A stretch of DNA of 64,000 nt from an uncultured Hellea sp. (lineage in GTDB: Bacteria; Pseudomonadota; Alphaproteobacteria; Caulobacterales; Maricaulaceae): NCBI GenBank assembly GCA_938007935.1, contig CALLMD010000001.1, positions 1 through 64,000 of the forward strand. Reading direction: 5' to 3'. Every line of letters begins with the position of its first letter. Position 1 is the stretch's first letter. A program made the position numbers and the translations under genes. Below, piece by piece: positions 36,331 through 45,629 of the stretch. Below the pieces are notes generated by a model that saw nothing but the letters and a program-made list of their open reading frames with translations, made no database searches and had not been told where the DNA came from.

Positions 36331-39027
36331 ATGTCGCAAATCACCGACACATCGACGCTCTCAAAGCGTATTGCAGGCTATGTCCGCCGGGCATGGGCCC
36401 AGCTCTATTGGGAGCGCTATGCCCCCGTCTTTGCTCTGGCCGCGGCTATATTGGCGATATTTCTGATTGGAGCCTTTGGCGGTGTCTGGGAACGCATTGG
36501 CGATCCTTGGCGTCTTATTCTCTTAGTTATTGCAATTATTTTTCTCATTCGCGCCGCTCTTGCCGCGCGAGCAGTAAAACGGCCAAATCTATCGGCGGCG
36601 CGCCGCCGCGTTGAAACCGATTCAGACGTCAAGCACCGTCCTTTGGATGTGCTTGATGACCGCCCCGTTATTAGTGAAGCCGTGTGGCCACTACATTATA
36701 AGAGCGCAAAGATATCTGCGGAACGCTTAAAGCCTGCAAAATGGCGTCACGTCCTTGGGCCTATTGACCCCTATTATATGCGATACATCCTGCCTTGCGC
36801 GGTTGGACTGGCCATGATGGTCGGGTTTGGTGATAATGCCGAACGGCTTAGACGCGCCCTCACCCCAAGCTGGCAAAGCGCGATAAGCGCCTCGGATGTT
36901 AAATTCGAGGCTTGGGTCGATCCGCCAGAATATACTGGGCGACCTCCCCTTTACTTTAAAGATAAGACAAAGATTGATGTGCCTGAAGGGTCTGAACTTG
37001 TGGCCCGTATTTCAGGCACTAAAAATGCGCCGCGTCTAAAGTTATCAAATTCTCGCGGCGGTAAATATCTGAGGCTTAAACGCTTAGGACCTAAAAGCTT
37101 TGAAGCGCGCACAATCTTGAAAACGAAATCAACGGCGCGCTGGCGCATTGGCAGCACCCAAAAGAAATGGGCGCTTAATGTTCTGCCTGATACGCCGCCT
37201 ACAATTGAGATAAATTCACAGGTCAAAGCCGATAAGCGAGATCGTCTCGCCTTTACCTATTCATTTGAAGATGATTACGGCGTGGAGCAGCTTGAACTCG
37301 ATATGCGTTTGCTGACAGATGATATGACTGCCCCCGAGAAACGCTCTAGCGTGACAATTCCGCTATCTTCAGGCTCTGTTAAACGCGCTGAGGACGCCGA
37401 GGCGGCACTTGATTTGACCAAACATGAATGGGCAGGCCGCAAAGTCGCCGGACGGCTAATGGCTACAGATGGATTGGGTCAAACGACGTATAGCGAAGAC
37501 GTCTTTTTTACCGTTCCTGATAAAATCTTTATTGAACCCCTTGCCAAAGCCATCATTGAGCAGCGCGGTCTCGTGATTGAAGGCCATAAAGAATATGCCG
37601 CTTTGCCGCCTAAGTTAGATCCTGAAGTTGCGCCAATATTTGATACCTATGAACCTGATTATCGCCTCAACCGAGCGCCTGCCTCGATAGAACGCGCGGC
37701 CTTATTAATAGATATTGTCACGGATAAGCCCGCAGGCTTATTCCAAGATCCAGCCATATATATGGGCCTTAAAAATGTGCATGGGCGTCTGCGTTATGCA
37801 CGTGAGCAAAAAGATTTGCGCGGTATTCCCGAAGACCTTTGGGCTATTGCTATCCGCGCAGAATTTGGTGTTTTAGGCACTGCGCTTGAGGAAATGCGCG
37901 AAGCCAAGGCGGCCTTACAAGACGGCATGGCCAGACGCGCGCCGCAGCGCGAAATTGATACGTTGTTTGAACGCTACGATGAAGCGGTCGAGCGCTATAT
38001 GGAAGAGCTTCGCCGCAAAGCTATCGAAGATGGCAATATACAAGATGCCGAAGGCGGCGGTGAAGGCGGCGGGCGCAACGCAGATGAAATCGAAGCCTTG
38101 CTGAAAGCCATTGAGGAGGCCAACCGCATTGGTGATGTCGAAGGCGCGCGTAAAGCGCTCGCGCAACTCGCAGAGCTTTTAGAAAATATGGAAATCCAGC
38201 TCACGCGCGGCGGATCAGGTGAAGGCGGTGACTCGCTTCCCGGCGAAATGAGCGAAGAAATGAAAGAATCGTTAGAGGAATTAGCGGACCTCTTAGGAGA
38301 GCAGCGCGAGTTACAAGACGAAACGCGCCAAACCGAAAATGAAGCTGAGAACGAAAATGGCGAGCAAGGTGGTGAGCAAAATGGCCGTTCAGAAGGCAGC
38401 AACTCAGAAGACGGTGAAGGCGCTTTAAGTCCCGGCGAGCTCGCAAAACGTCAAGGGGCTTTGGAAAAAGCTTTAAAGGCGTTAAGCCAAGCCTTACCCG
38501 AAGAGGGTGAAACGCAGGGTTCTCTTATCTCAGAAGGCGAAGACGGTACAGCGGGCGGGACAGAAGAGAGCGAAACGGGCGAAGGCGGCGGCGGGGAAGA
38601 AGACCCTGAGAGCGACAATAAAGGCGGCGGCGGAGACGGCGAAGAGCAATCTGCGGCGCAGGCTCTAGCCGAAGCAGGTGAAGCCATGCGCCGCTCTCAA
38701 GAAAATTTACAGGACGGTGATATTGCCTCCGCAGGGGACGCGCAGAACGAAGCCATTCAAGCCCTTCGCCGCGCAGGTCAAGCCATGGCAGAAACAGGGC
38801 GTCAAAAAGGGCAAGGTGAAGGCGGGGAAGAGCAATCCGCAAATGACGATCCCCTTGGCCGCGACAATAGCGGCGGGAATTCTGACGAGTCAGAAGCTGA
38901 TCTTGATACGCGCGATAATGCAACGCGCTCACGAGAATTAAGAGAAGAACTCCGCCGCCGCTCATCAGAGCAAGAGCGTGAAAAGATTGAGCGCGATTAT
39001 CTCGAACGGCTGCTTAAACGGTTTTAA
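36331..39027 (+). CDS. TIGR02302 family protein (DUF4175)
   Basis: An 898-residue membrane protein of the alphaproteobacterial TIGR02302 family, which typically follows lysA. Two hydrophobic segments lie near the N-terminus (about 33-50 and 58-74) and another at about 152-166. A beta-rich region (about 190-420) follows. The last third is a very acidic, Gly/Glu/Gln-rich low-complexity stretch (about 570-840) with repeats such as GEGGGGEED and long Glu/Gln-rich helices, ending in an Arg-rich coil (RELREELRRRSSEQEREKI). Function is unknown; it is expected to face the periplasm. Confidence 0.9.
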   Translation: MSQITDTSTLSKRIAGYVRRAWAQLYWERYAPVFALAAAILAIFLIGAFGGVWERIGDPWRLILLVIAIIFLIRAALAARAVKRPNLSAARRRVETDSDVKHRPLDVLDDRPVISEAVWPLHYKSAKISAERLKPAKWRHVLGPIDPYYMRYILPCAVGLAMMVGFGDNAERLRRALTPSWQSAISASDVKFEAWVDPPEYTGRPPLYFKDKTKIDVPEGSELVARISGTKNAPRLKLSNSRGGKYLRLKRLGPKSFEARTILKTKSTARWRIGSTQKKWALNVLPDTPPTIEINSQVKADKRDRLAFTYSFEDDYGVEQLELDMRLLTDDMTAPEKRSSVTIPLSSGSVKRAEDAEAALDLTKHEWAGRKVAGRLMATDGLGQTTYSEDVFFTVPDKIFIEPLAKAIIEQRGLVIEGHKEYAALPPKLDPEVAPIFDTYEPDYRLNRAPASIERAALLIDIVTDKPAGLFQDPAIYMGLKNVHGRLRYAREQKDLRGIPEDLWAIAIRAEFGVLGTALEEMREAKAALQDGMARRAPQREIDTLFERYDEAVERYMEELRRKAIEDGNIQDAEGGGEGGGRNADEIEALLKAIEEANRIGDVEGARKALAQLAELLENMEIQLTRGGSGEGGDSLPGEMSEEMKESLEELADLLGEQRELQDETRQTENEAENENGEQGGEQNGRSEGSNSEDGEGALSPGELAKRQGALEKALKALSQALPEEGETQGSLISEGEDGTAGGTEESETGEGGGGEEDPESDNKGGGGDGEEQSAAQALAEAGEAMRRSQENLQDGDIASAGDAQNEAIQALRRAGQAMAETGRQKGQGEGGEEQSANDDPLGRDNSGGNSDESEADLDTRDNATRSRELREELRRRSSEQEREKIERDYLERLLKRF

Positions 39028-39029
39028 GA

Positions 39030-39809
39030 TTATCTCTTGAAAGTTTGCGGCGTTTCTCCACCTTCTTCTGAAAGAACGCCCGAACTATCCTCAAATCGGT
39101 AGCGCAAAGCGACAGCATCTAAAGGCGGATTTGGGTATTCAGAGACAAAGGTAACGCGTCCCTTTTTTTCTAAACTCTCCACATCTGTATCAACAAACCA
39201 TGACGTTAACTCTTGACCAGACTCGCTATGCAGGGAAAATTTTATCAGTGGCACATCTTGAGCCTTTGTAGAAATATTGCGTACAGCGCCGTTCACAACA
39301 AGGACGGTCTTATTCTCGATGAGTGTATTACGCGTAATCGGATCTTCAATCTCAAGGCCGGAGATACTGACCTTAACACCAAGCTGTTTGTATAAAGTTG
39401 CAGTCATTGGCCATTGGCTAACAATGTCCTGACGAAATTTATAGGCTAATCCAACCGCAAAACATAAAATCAATAAAGGAATGAGCCAAATCAGCGCGAC
39501 AGTTCGTAGACGCCGCTTACGGCGTAAATTATCTGCACGGTCGCGAATATCGACATGCGCCCCAAGCTCTGGCTTGCTTATGCCCCTGTCTTTTGTACTA
39601 ACCTTATCCGTATCAACCGAAGGAATTGCGGCCACTGAAGCCGCCGTTATGGTCTCGACTTGGTTGTCTTTGAGCGCTAATTCATCCATATCAGAGGCGA
39701 CAAACCATGTTGTTTCACACTTTGTACAGCGTACAGTCCGTCCATTTGGCCCTATTGAACCATCTTTGGTCAAATAACGCGTGGCACATTCTGGGCAGGT
39801 GAGTATCAT
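39030..39809 (-). CDS. MJ0042-type zinc-ribbon/DUF3426 membrane protein
   Basis: A 259-residue protein. The N-terminal zinc ribbon has two Cys pairs (ILTCPECATRYLTKDGSIG and VRCTKCETTWFV). A basic stretch leads into one membrane helix (about 128-147), and the C-terminal DUF3426-like periplasmic domain follows (VNGAVRNISTKAQDVPLIKF). Homologues sit beside ftsE in many alphaproteobacteria. ATG at 39809 is preferred because CGAGG precedes it by six bases. It is divergent from ftsE with only 42 bases between start codons. A link to redox or metal sensing is plausible but not shown. Confidence 0.85.
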   Translation of the reverse strand: MILTCPECATRYLTKDGSIGPNGRTVRCTKCETTWFVASDMDELALKDNQVETITAASVAAIPSVDTDKVSTKDRGISKPELGAHVDIRDRADNLRRKRRLRTVALIWLIPLLILCFAVGLAYKFRQDIVSQWPMTATLYKQLGVKVSISGLEIEDPITRNTLIENKTVLVVNGAVRNISTKAQDVPLIKFSLHSESGQELTSWFVDTDVESLEKKGRVTFVSEYPNPPLDAVALRYRFEDSSGVLSEEGGETPQTFKR

Positions 39810-39851
39810 GAGGCCTCGATTCGTTTCCATTATGTGTGCAAATAAATTATT

Positions 39852-40574
39852 GTGAAGTCCAGCCCTAGCCAGAATAGATTAGCCCAATCTGCAGCATCAT
39901 TTGATGTTGTACGCTTTGAGCGTGTAGGGGTGAGATATAATCGCGGTCCTGAAATCCTCTCTGATGTCAATATGAGATTGCGCCGTGGTAGCTTTACGTT
40001 TTTAACGGGCGCGTCAGGTGCTGGAAAATCTACGCTCCTGAAACTCTGCTATTTGACGCTAAAACATTCCAGAGGTCTCATCAACCTCTTCGAACAGGAC
40101 GTTTCTGTCATGAGCCGCGCTGAGCAACAGTCAACGAAACGCAAGATCGGGGTCGTTCTCCAAGACTTCCACCTGATAGATCATTTAAGCGTCTTTGAAA
40201 ATGTTGCGCTTCCGCTACGTGTCATGGAAGAAGTCCGAAGCGAATATACGCAAGACGTTGTCGAGTTATTACAATGGGTCGGACTTGGGCATCGTATGGA
40301 AGCCATGCCCCAAACCTTATCCGGCGGCGAAAAGCAAAGGGCCGCTATTGCCAGGGCTGTCATTGCAAAGCCTGATTTGCTCATTGCGGATGAACCCACA
40401 GGCAATGTTGATCCCGTTATCGGGCGGCGACTATTACGGCTTTTTTCTGAAATGAACCGGATGGGCACAACTATTCTTATCGCGACCCATGACATAAGCT
40501 TAATAAGAGAAATACAAGCAGATATAGTCAGAATCGAAAATGGACAGCTATATGAAGGTTTGAAAGAACCCTAA
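39852..40574 (+). CDS. ftsE: Cell division ATP-binding protein FtsE
   Basis: A 240-residue ABC ATPase with Walker A GASGAGKST, signature LSGGEKQR, Walker B LLIADEPTG and the switch His in ATHD. FtsE with FtsX links the division ring to cell-wall hydrolases. The start is a GTG with no visible ribosome site, and the N-terminus is about 16 residues longer than usual before FDVVRFERVGVRY. The stop shares one base with the ftsX ATG, so the two are translationally coupled. Confidence 0.93.
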   Translation: MKSSPSQNRLAQSAASFDVVRFERVGVRYNRGPEILSDVNMRLRRGSFTFLTGASGAGKSTLLKLCYLTLKHSRGLINLFEQDVSVMSRAEQQSTKRKIGVVLQDFHLIDHLSVFENVALPLRVMEEVRSEYTQDVVELLQWVGLGHRMEAMPQTLSGGEKQRAAIARAVIAKPDLLIADEPTGNVDPVIGRRLLRLFSEMNRMGTTILIATHDISLIREIQADIVRIENGQLYEGLKEP

Positions 40575-41473
40575 TGGATAACATTGCCGACATCCCAAGT
40601 GCCTATCCACTGCTCAATTCGCGGCAGGATAATGCCCGCACCCTGATCAGCGTGTTAGTCATTATGGCTTTTCTCGCCAGCTTGTCGCTTGTTTTTGCAC
40701 TATCCGCAAAACGGCTGAAAAATAACTGGCAAGATGAACTTGGCAAAAGCGCGACTGTTCAGCTCATGATCGACAATAGTGAGATGAAAGACTTGAAAAT
40801 CGATACGGCGATAGCTTTATTAAAAGAAGAATATCCAAAGGCGAGCGTTTCCGTTATAGAAGACGGTACCGCTAAAGCCTTGCTAAAACCTTGGCTGGGA
40901 AGTGTTGATTTGCCTGATGACCTTCCAATTCCAACACTTATTTCGCTCGAATTTGAGAGCTCAAATATAGTATCTTTAGATCATTTAAAATCCAAATTAT
41001 CCGATGAAGGTATTATCGCTGAAATTGATGATCATTCGCGTTGGTCAGATCAAATTAGCCAAACAGGTAGAGGTTTGTTGGCTAGCGCCCTTGCCATACT
41101 TGCCTTGATCTTTCTGGCCTGCGCGGCAGTATCCGCATTTGCAACACAGGCCGCGCTCTCTGCGCAGAGAGATGTTATTCGCGTGCTCGTCCAAGTCGGC
41201 GCAGCGGATAACTTCATTACAAAGCTTTTTATCGGCCAAGCTGGAAAGCGCGGCCTTATTAGCGGCTGCATCGGCGTTATCTTGGGCGGGATAATATCCT
41301 TCATCGCCCATCTAAAGCAAAAGGGGGAGACTGCTTTACTCCCAGAATTGACAATGAACTGGACAGACGTCATTTGGCTCATTTTGCTGGCCCTTCTTAT
41401 TGGTCTTATTTGCGCGGTCTCGGCTGGTATCACCGCGTCAAGACTTTTACGTCAAGAGCACCGCCGTTCATGA
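40574..41473 (+). CDS. ftsX: Cell division permease-like protein FtsX
   Basis: A 299-residue membrane protein with the FtsX layout: a cytoplasmic N-terminus (residues 1-25), membrane helix 1 (about 26-44), a periplasmic loop (about 45-165) and three more helices (about 169-190, 220-240, 262-285). It has no ATPase motif and depends on FtsE. In this family the complex activates periplasmic amidases or hydrolases at the septum. Its stop overlaps the YdcF-like ATG by four bases. Confidence 0.92.
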   Translation: MDNIADIPSAYPLLNSRQDNARTLISVLVIMAFLASLSLVFALSAKRLKNNWQDELGKSATVQLMIDNSEMKDLKIDTAIALLKEEYPKASVSVIEDGTAKALLKPWLGSVDLPDDLPIPTLISLEFESSNIVSLDHLKSKLSDEGIIAEIDDHSRWSDQISQTGRGLLASALAILALIFLACAAVSAFATQAALSAQRDVIRVLVQVGAADNFITKLFIGQAGKRGLISGCIGVILGGIISFIAHLKQKGETALLPELTMNWTDVIWLILLALLIGLICAVSAGITASRLLRQEHRRS

Positions 41474-42201
41474 CGCGCCGTAAACTAACACAAAACGAAA
41501 AACGGCGTGGATGGATTAAATTTCTTTTTTTCATGATCCTTCTCAGCTTTATCCTTTTCTCTATGGGGTTCATTTTTTTCGCGCTGAAAGTAGAAAATCT
41601 ACGCCCGCCAAGCTCTGTTCCCAAAGCTGACGGCATTGTGGTTTGGACAGGCAAAGGCGGAAGCCGTCTTGAAACAGGGGCTCAATTATTACGGCAAGAT
41701 AAAGGTGAGCGGCTTTTAATATCAGGGGTCAATGAGAAAACATCACTGACCACAATCAAAGACCTTCTCATTCTATCCGATGAAAAAGCTGAATGCTGTA
41801 TTGATCTGGATTACAATGCCGAGGACACAGTTGGAAATGCCCGCGAAACGGCAAGTTGGGCGCAGACCTTGGGCTATGAACATATTTTACTGGTGACCTC
41901 AGCCTATCACATGCCCCGCGCGGAAATTGAAATCGGGGCCGCTATCGGGCGCGTGAAAATAACACCCTATCCCGTCGTGCATAAAGACAGGCAAAGTTGG
42001 TATGCAGACAGGCCTCGTTTTAAACGTCTCTTCCAAGAATATGGCAAATTACTTCTGACCTATATGCGAGAACCTGCGAGCCGCGAAAAGCAAGGCGCGC
42101 CTCTTCTGGATCAGCTCCCGCAAGAACAAAATGGTGACCCAAAATTTTTAAGCGATGAAGCCTCAACAGAATTAGAGCCAGAAAAAGAGCCAGAGGAATG
42201 A
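41470..42201 (+). CDS. YdcF-like (DUF218/SanA-ElyC type) membrane protein
   Basis: A 243-residue protein with one N-terminal membrane helix (FLFFMILLSFILFSMGFIFF) and a DUF218 domain: ADGIVVWTGKGGSRLETG, LLISGVNE, the acidic/Asn motif DTVGNARETASW and LLVTSAYHMPRAEIE. DUF218 proteins are tied to envelope polysaccharide metabolism (ElyC, SanA) without a firmly known reaction. The start overlaps the ftsX stop as ATGA, and the stop overlaps the next ATG. Gene order ftsEX-DUF218 is common in alphaproteobacteria. The C-terminal 30 residues are acidic and low in complexity. Confidence 0.88.
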   Translation: MTRRKLTQNEKRRGWIKFLFFMILLSFILFSMGFIFFALKVENLRPPSSVPKADGIVVWTGKGGSRLETGAQLLRQDKGERLLISGVNEKTSLTTIKDLLILSDEKAECCIDLDYNAEDTVGNARETASWAQTLGYEHILLVTSAYHMPRAEIEIGAAIGRVKITPYPVVHKDRQSWYADRPRFKRLFQEYGKLLLTYMREPASREKQGAPLLDQLPQEQNGDPKFLSDEASTELEPEKEPEE

Positions 42202-43181
42202 AAAAGTTTTTTCTAGGCCTTCTCACAATATTTGTGATTTTTTGTATCTATTGGGCCGCAGGGCGTACGCTGATGATAAAGACGTGGGACAATGAAATTA
42301 AATCGTTCGAATCTCAAGGCTATGACATTGACCATAAAGGCTTAACAGCAGGCGGCTTTCCGCATTTATTTCGCTCTACATTCATGGAACCCGATATTGT
42401 CTCGCCAAGATCCACAGCCAAACCTTGGTCTATAAAGGCCGATAAGTTGATCCTGAAGGCGTCAACATTTACCCCGCTAAGCTGGACAGCTAACCATCGA
42501 GGCAAAGCCCGCATAGATATGCGCGGGCCAAAAGGCGAGCGCTGGCTATTTGACGTTCGGCCGATGTCGCTTGATTTAGATCTAAAAGCTAAAACGGATG
42601 GCACAGTTAAGGCGATTAATGCTGATTTAAGCCGCGCGCAAATTCAGGCTGTGATAGGCACCCTCCCCCCCATCGTCGGGGTTGATACGGCTCAATTAGA
42701 CATCAGGTCACAAGAAGGTGACATGCGTTATGAGCTCTCCTTGACGAATATATTCTTAGAGAAAGATACTCTAGCCAAATGGCAAACCGCCTTCGGCCCC
42801 AAGATCGGCGTCATAGACGCCGTAATTCTTGCCAAAGGCCAAAGCTCACTTTCCAAAGAAGGCCTGAAAAGCTGGAAAAATGGTGAGAACATCATTGGCG
42901 AGAGCTGGCGCGTAAATTGGAATGAAAACATATTTACGGGAGACTTTGATTTAACACTTACTGATACAGGGTTTGATGGAAGCCTGAGAGCCGAAGTTGA
43001 AAACCTGCCTGAAATTATAGACCAATTTGCAAGGGCGGGCATGTTCACACAACAACAAGTCAGCTCGCTCAAAATTGGTGCGCGTCTCCTGCCACAAAAC
43101 GCCAATGGACGTCAGGAGATAACTTTTAATTTCAGAGATGGATATTTGCTGCTATTTGGACAGCGGCTTTATAAATTTTAA
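42198..43181 (+). CDS. DUF2125 family protein
   Basis: A 327-residue protein with an N-terminal membrane helix or uncleaved signal (FFLGLLTIFVIFCIYWAAGR) and a large periplasmic region matching DUF2125: WDNEIKSFESQGYDIDHKGL, GGFPHLFRSTF and IKADKLILKASTFTPLSW. Repeated strand patterns such as LSLDLDLKA suggest a beta-rich lipid-binding-type fold. The family lies downstream of ftsEX in many alphaproteobacteria and its function is unknown. It is the last gene of the ftsE operon and overlaps the convergent tyrA end by four bases. Confidence 0.88.
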   Translation: MKKFFLGLLTIFVIFCIYWAAGRTLMIKTWDNEIKSFESQGYDIDHKGLTAGGFPHLFRSTFMEPDIVSPRSTAKPWSIKADKLILKASTFTPLSWTANHRGKARIDMRGPKGERWLFDVRPMSLDLDLKAKTDGTVKAINADLSRAQIQAVIGTLPPIVGVDTAQLDIRSQEGDMRYELSLTNIFLEKDTLAKWQTAFGPKIGVIDAVILAKGQSSLSKEGLKSWKNGENIIGESWRVNWNENIFTGDFDLTLTDTGFDGSLRAEVENLPEIIDQFARAGMFTQQQVSSLKIGARLLPQNANGRQEITFNFRDGYLLLFGQRLYKF

Positions 43182-44086
43182 TCATCACGTCCAAAATTCG
43201 GGGCAGCGCTATCTTGTCCTGCATCGACAATTTTTTTACGGATATCCCTAGTTTTCGCAAAATGCTCCAACAAGGCATCGCCATCTTCCCAGCGAATAGC
43301 ACGCTTTAGGGCTGATAAATCCTCAATAAAGCGGTCCACGACTTCAAGGGTGGCTTCACGGTTACTTAGAAATACATCGCGCCACATGACGGGATCAGAG
43401 GCAGCAATACGGGTAAAATCACGAAAGCCCCCAGCGGAATATTTCACGACTTCATTACTTGTCACAGTTTCCATATCCACAGCCGTACCCACCAAAGTAT
43501 AAGCTATCAAATGCGGGACGTGAGAGGTCGTCGCCAATACAATATCATGACGTTTAGGATCCATTATCGCGACGTCAGATCCAATCCCTGCCCAGAAAGC
43601 TTTTAACGTTTCAACAGCTTTTTCATCGGAGCCTTGGATGGGTGTGAGCACGCACCATCTGTCTTGAAAGAGTTCTGCAAAGCCAGCTTCTGGGCCGGAA
43701 TATTCGGTACCTGCGATAGGGTGACCGGGAATGAAGTGTATGTCATCGCGCAAATGCGGATTAATTTGGCGTATCACATCCCCTTTAACAGACCCAACAT
43801 CTGATAAAATTGCGCCTGGTTTTAAAACAGGCATAATTTGCTCAGCTACATTTCCCATGCGCCCGGGCGGCACACAAAGAATTACAAGGTCAGCTTTGGA
43901 TGCGTAAAATTCAGGCGCATTTTCAGAAACGCCATCCGCAAAGCCAAGACGCTCAATGGCGGCACAAACACTCGCCGATTGATCGGCAACATAGACGGTT
44001 TTCGCTTGCCCATAGCTTTTGGCAGCTCTCGCGATAGAGCTACCAATAAGGCCGCAGCCTATGATTAAAAGCGTATCAATGCTCAC
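43178..44086 (-). CDS. tyrA: Prephenate/arogenate dehydrogenase
   Basis: A 302-residue NAD-dependent TyrA. The Rossmann motif is IIGCGLIGSSIARAA; DVGSVKGDVI and HFIPGHPIAGTEYSGPEAG contain the conserved catalytic and substrate His region, and TTSHVPHLIAYTLV is also diagnostic. It makes the tyrosine precursor 4-hydroxyphenylpyruvate or tyrosine from prephenate or arogenate. The start is GTG. It lies 24 bases after a chorismate mutase gene on the same strand, which makes an aromatic amino acid operon. Confidence 0.94.
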   Translation of the reverse strand: MSIDTLLIIGCGLIGSSIARAAKSYGQAKTVYVADQSASVCAAIERLGFADGVSENAPEFYASKADLVILCVPPGRMGNVAEQIMPVLKPGAILSDVGSVKGDVIRQINPHLRDDIHFIPGHPIAGTEYSGPEAGFAELFQDRWCVLTPIQGSDEKAVETLKAFWAGIGSDVAIMDPKRHDIVLATTSHVPHLIAYTLVGTAVDMETVTSNEVVKYSAGGFRDFTRIAASDPVMWRDVFLSNREATLEVVDRFIEDLSALKRAIRWEDGDALLEHFAKTRDIRKKIVDAGQDSAAPNFGRDD

Positions 44087-44110
44087 TGCTAAATCCGTTC
44101 TGTTATGTCT

Positions 44111-44845
44111 TTAAGTCAATTTCATGGGTTTGGGTAAAACACCAATGATTTTTGCGCCCTCTGGTGCGGATGCAAGATAGCCATCGACACTGATAAGCTG
44201 ATGCTCACCTGCTTCAGCCCTTAGTTTAGCGCCGTCAATTTTGGTGAAATCCGAACAAATCATCAGGGTTTGGTCTTGTCCCGAAGGCTGAATATCTGCC
44301 GTCGCGACAGCCACAGCGCGCGGCCAGTCCCGCTCACCTGTTCGCGGCAGTCCCGTAAGAATATGCATATCGGACATCGCGCCTTTTGCACCCAGTGCTG
44401 TCCACCAGCTATTCATCCCCCCTGGCGCAGCTAAGACAGCAACACCTTCCTCATCTGCATATGCGGCCGCCAAAGCCGAGCTCGCCGTGGGATAGGACAC
44501 GGCGGGTATGGCCGCGCCAAAGCGGTCTCTGACCAATGTCCAAACTTCTAATGCATCCCCTTCTAAAGCGATGTGTAATTTCATCGGGCCTTGTAAAGCC
44601 AAGCTTGCGCTCATCAGTTCCGCCCAAATCCGCGAGACAAGTTCGGCGGGCGTGTCTTCAATGGCCTGCGCCAGTTCTCTAACGTGGCTCTCTTCACGTG
44701 ATGGTCGCCAAACGCGCGCGCCTGATTTCGCCCGGCGAACAGCGCCCGCAAGTTCTAGGCGCTCAGCGATTAATCCTAAAAGGGCGTTATCAACACGGTC
44801 GATTTCAACACGTACTTGTTCGATTTTGAGTGGTGGTTTACTCAT
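44111..44845 (-). CDS. Chorismate mutase with an extra C-terminal domain
   Basis: A 244-residue protein. Residues about 5-90 form an AroQ-type chorismate mutase (VRVEIDRVDNALLGLIAERL, and RPSREESHVRELAQAI with the usual Arg and Glu). The C-terminal 150 residues (LHIALEGDALEVWTLVRDRF onward) resemble the region that usually follows in alphaproteobacterial CM proteins and may bind a regulator, but show no dehydratase or dehydrogenase motif. It converts chorismate to prephenate for the TyrA next door. The start overlaps the methyltransferase stop by four bases. Confidence 0.88.
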   Translation of the reverse strand: MSKPPLKIEQVRVEIDRVDNALLGLIAERLELAGAVRRAKSGARVWRPSREESHVRELAQAIEDTPAELVSRIWAELMSASLALQGPMKLHIALEGDALEVWTLVRDRFGAAIPAVSYPTASSALAAAYADEEGVAVLAAPGGMNSWWTALGAKGAMSDMHILTGLPRTGERDWPRAVAVATADIQPSGQDQTLMICSDFTKIDGAKLRAEAGEHQLISVDGYLASAPEGAKIIGVLPKPMKLT

Positions 44846-45591
44846 CTCGTTGTCCTATTCGCCCCTGTTCGATTAATGATGGGTTTACCGCTGAAACTTG
44901 GCCGCATGACCAACTTCTTTGCATGTCCTTTGGGCTCCGCATAAAGCCGCTTGACCGCTTCTACAAGGACAAGTCCTGAGAAACCCGGCCAAACTGTTTC
45001 GCCAAAACGCTCACATCCGCGTGTAAAGCCTGGTTTGACTAATTTTCGAACAGGCGGAACATAAAGCGCGCCCGACCAAACTGTGGGCACAAAGCCCGCG
45101 TGATTGAGCGCGCCGCGTAATTGCGTTCGAGAAAAAGGCCGCCCCGCACCAAAGGGGCTCTTATCTGAACGCGCCCACATCCCGCTGCGGTTAGGCGCAA
45201 TCACAACAATGCGCCCCTCTGGGCGCGTGACGCGCCATAACTCACGCAAAAGGATGGAGAGGTCAGGCGATTCTTCCGCGCCGTGAACACAGAGGACATT
45301 ATCAAAGCGCGCATCCGAGAAGGGAAGATAGTCTTCTTCTGTCAGACAGGCGATGACTCCGCGGCTTCCTGTGGTTGCGACAGCGCCCTGCCCGCCCGGC
45401 ATGGCGAGAACGACACGATTGGCCGCGCTCATATAACTATTTAAGTAAGGCCCGCAATATCCAAAGCCTAAAACATCCTGTCCTGATAAATCAGGCCAAA
45501 GCGAGCGCAAACGGCGCATGGCCATATCCTGCGTTGCATGCCCCAATCCAGAGGCATAAAATTTTTCCAGTGTGATAACAGTCTGGCGCAT
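44842..45591 (-). CDS. Class I SAM-dependent methyltransferase
   Basis: A 249-residue methyltransferase-like protein. The motif I region is VLGFGYCGPYLN; DARFDNVLCVHGAEESPDLS corresponds to motifs near the SAM-binding core, and LWRVTRPEGRIVVIAPNRSG is a typical post-core strand. The substrate is unknown. Homologues share this position upstream of chorismate mutase and tyrA in related alphaproteobacteria. It starts a three-gene operon with the two aromatic amino acid genes through an ATGA overlap. Confidence 0.85.
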   Translation of the reverse strand: MRQTVITLEKFYASGLGHATQDMAMRRLRSLWPDLSGQDVLGFGYCGPYLNSYMSAANRVVLAMPGGQGAVATTGSRGVIACLTEEDYLPFSDARFDNVLCVHGAEESPDLSILLRELWRVTRPEGRIVVIAPNRSGMWARSDKSPFGAGRPFSRTQLRGALNHAGFVPTVWSGALYVPPVRKLVKPGFTRGCERFGETVWPGFSGLVLVEAVKRLYAEPKGHAKKLVMRPSFSGKPIINRTGANRTTR

Positions 45592-45629
45592 AGCCCGACC
45601 TTAGCCCCATCTGACTAAGATTTAAACGC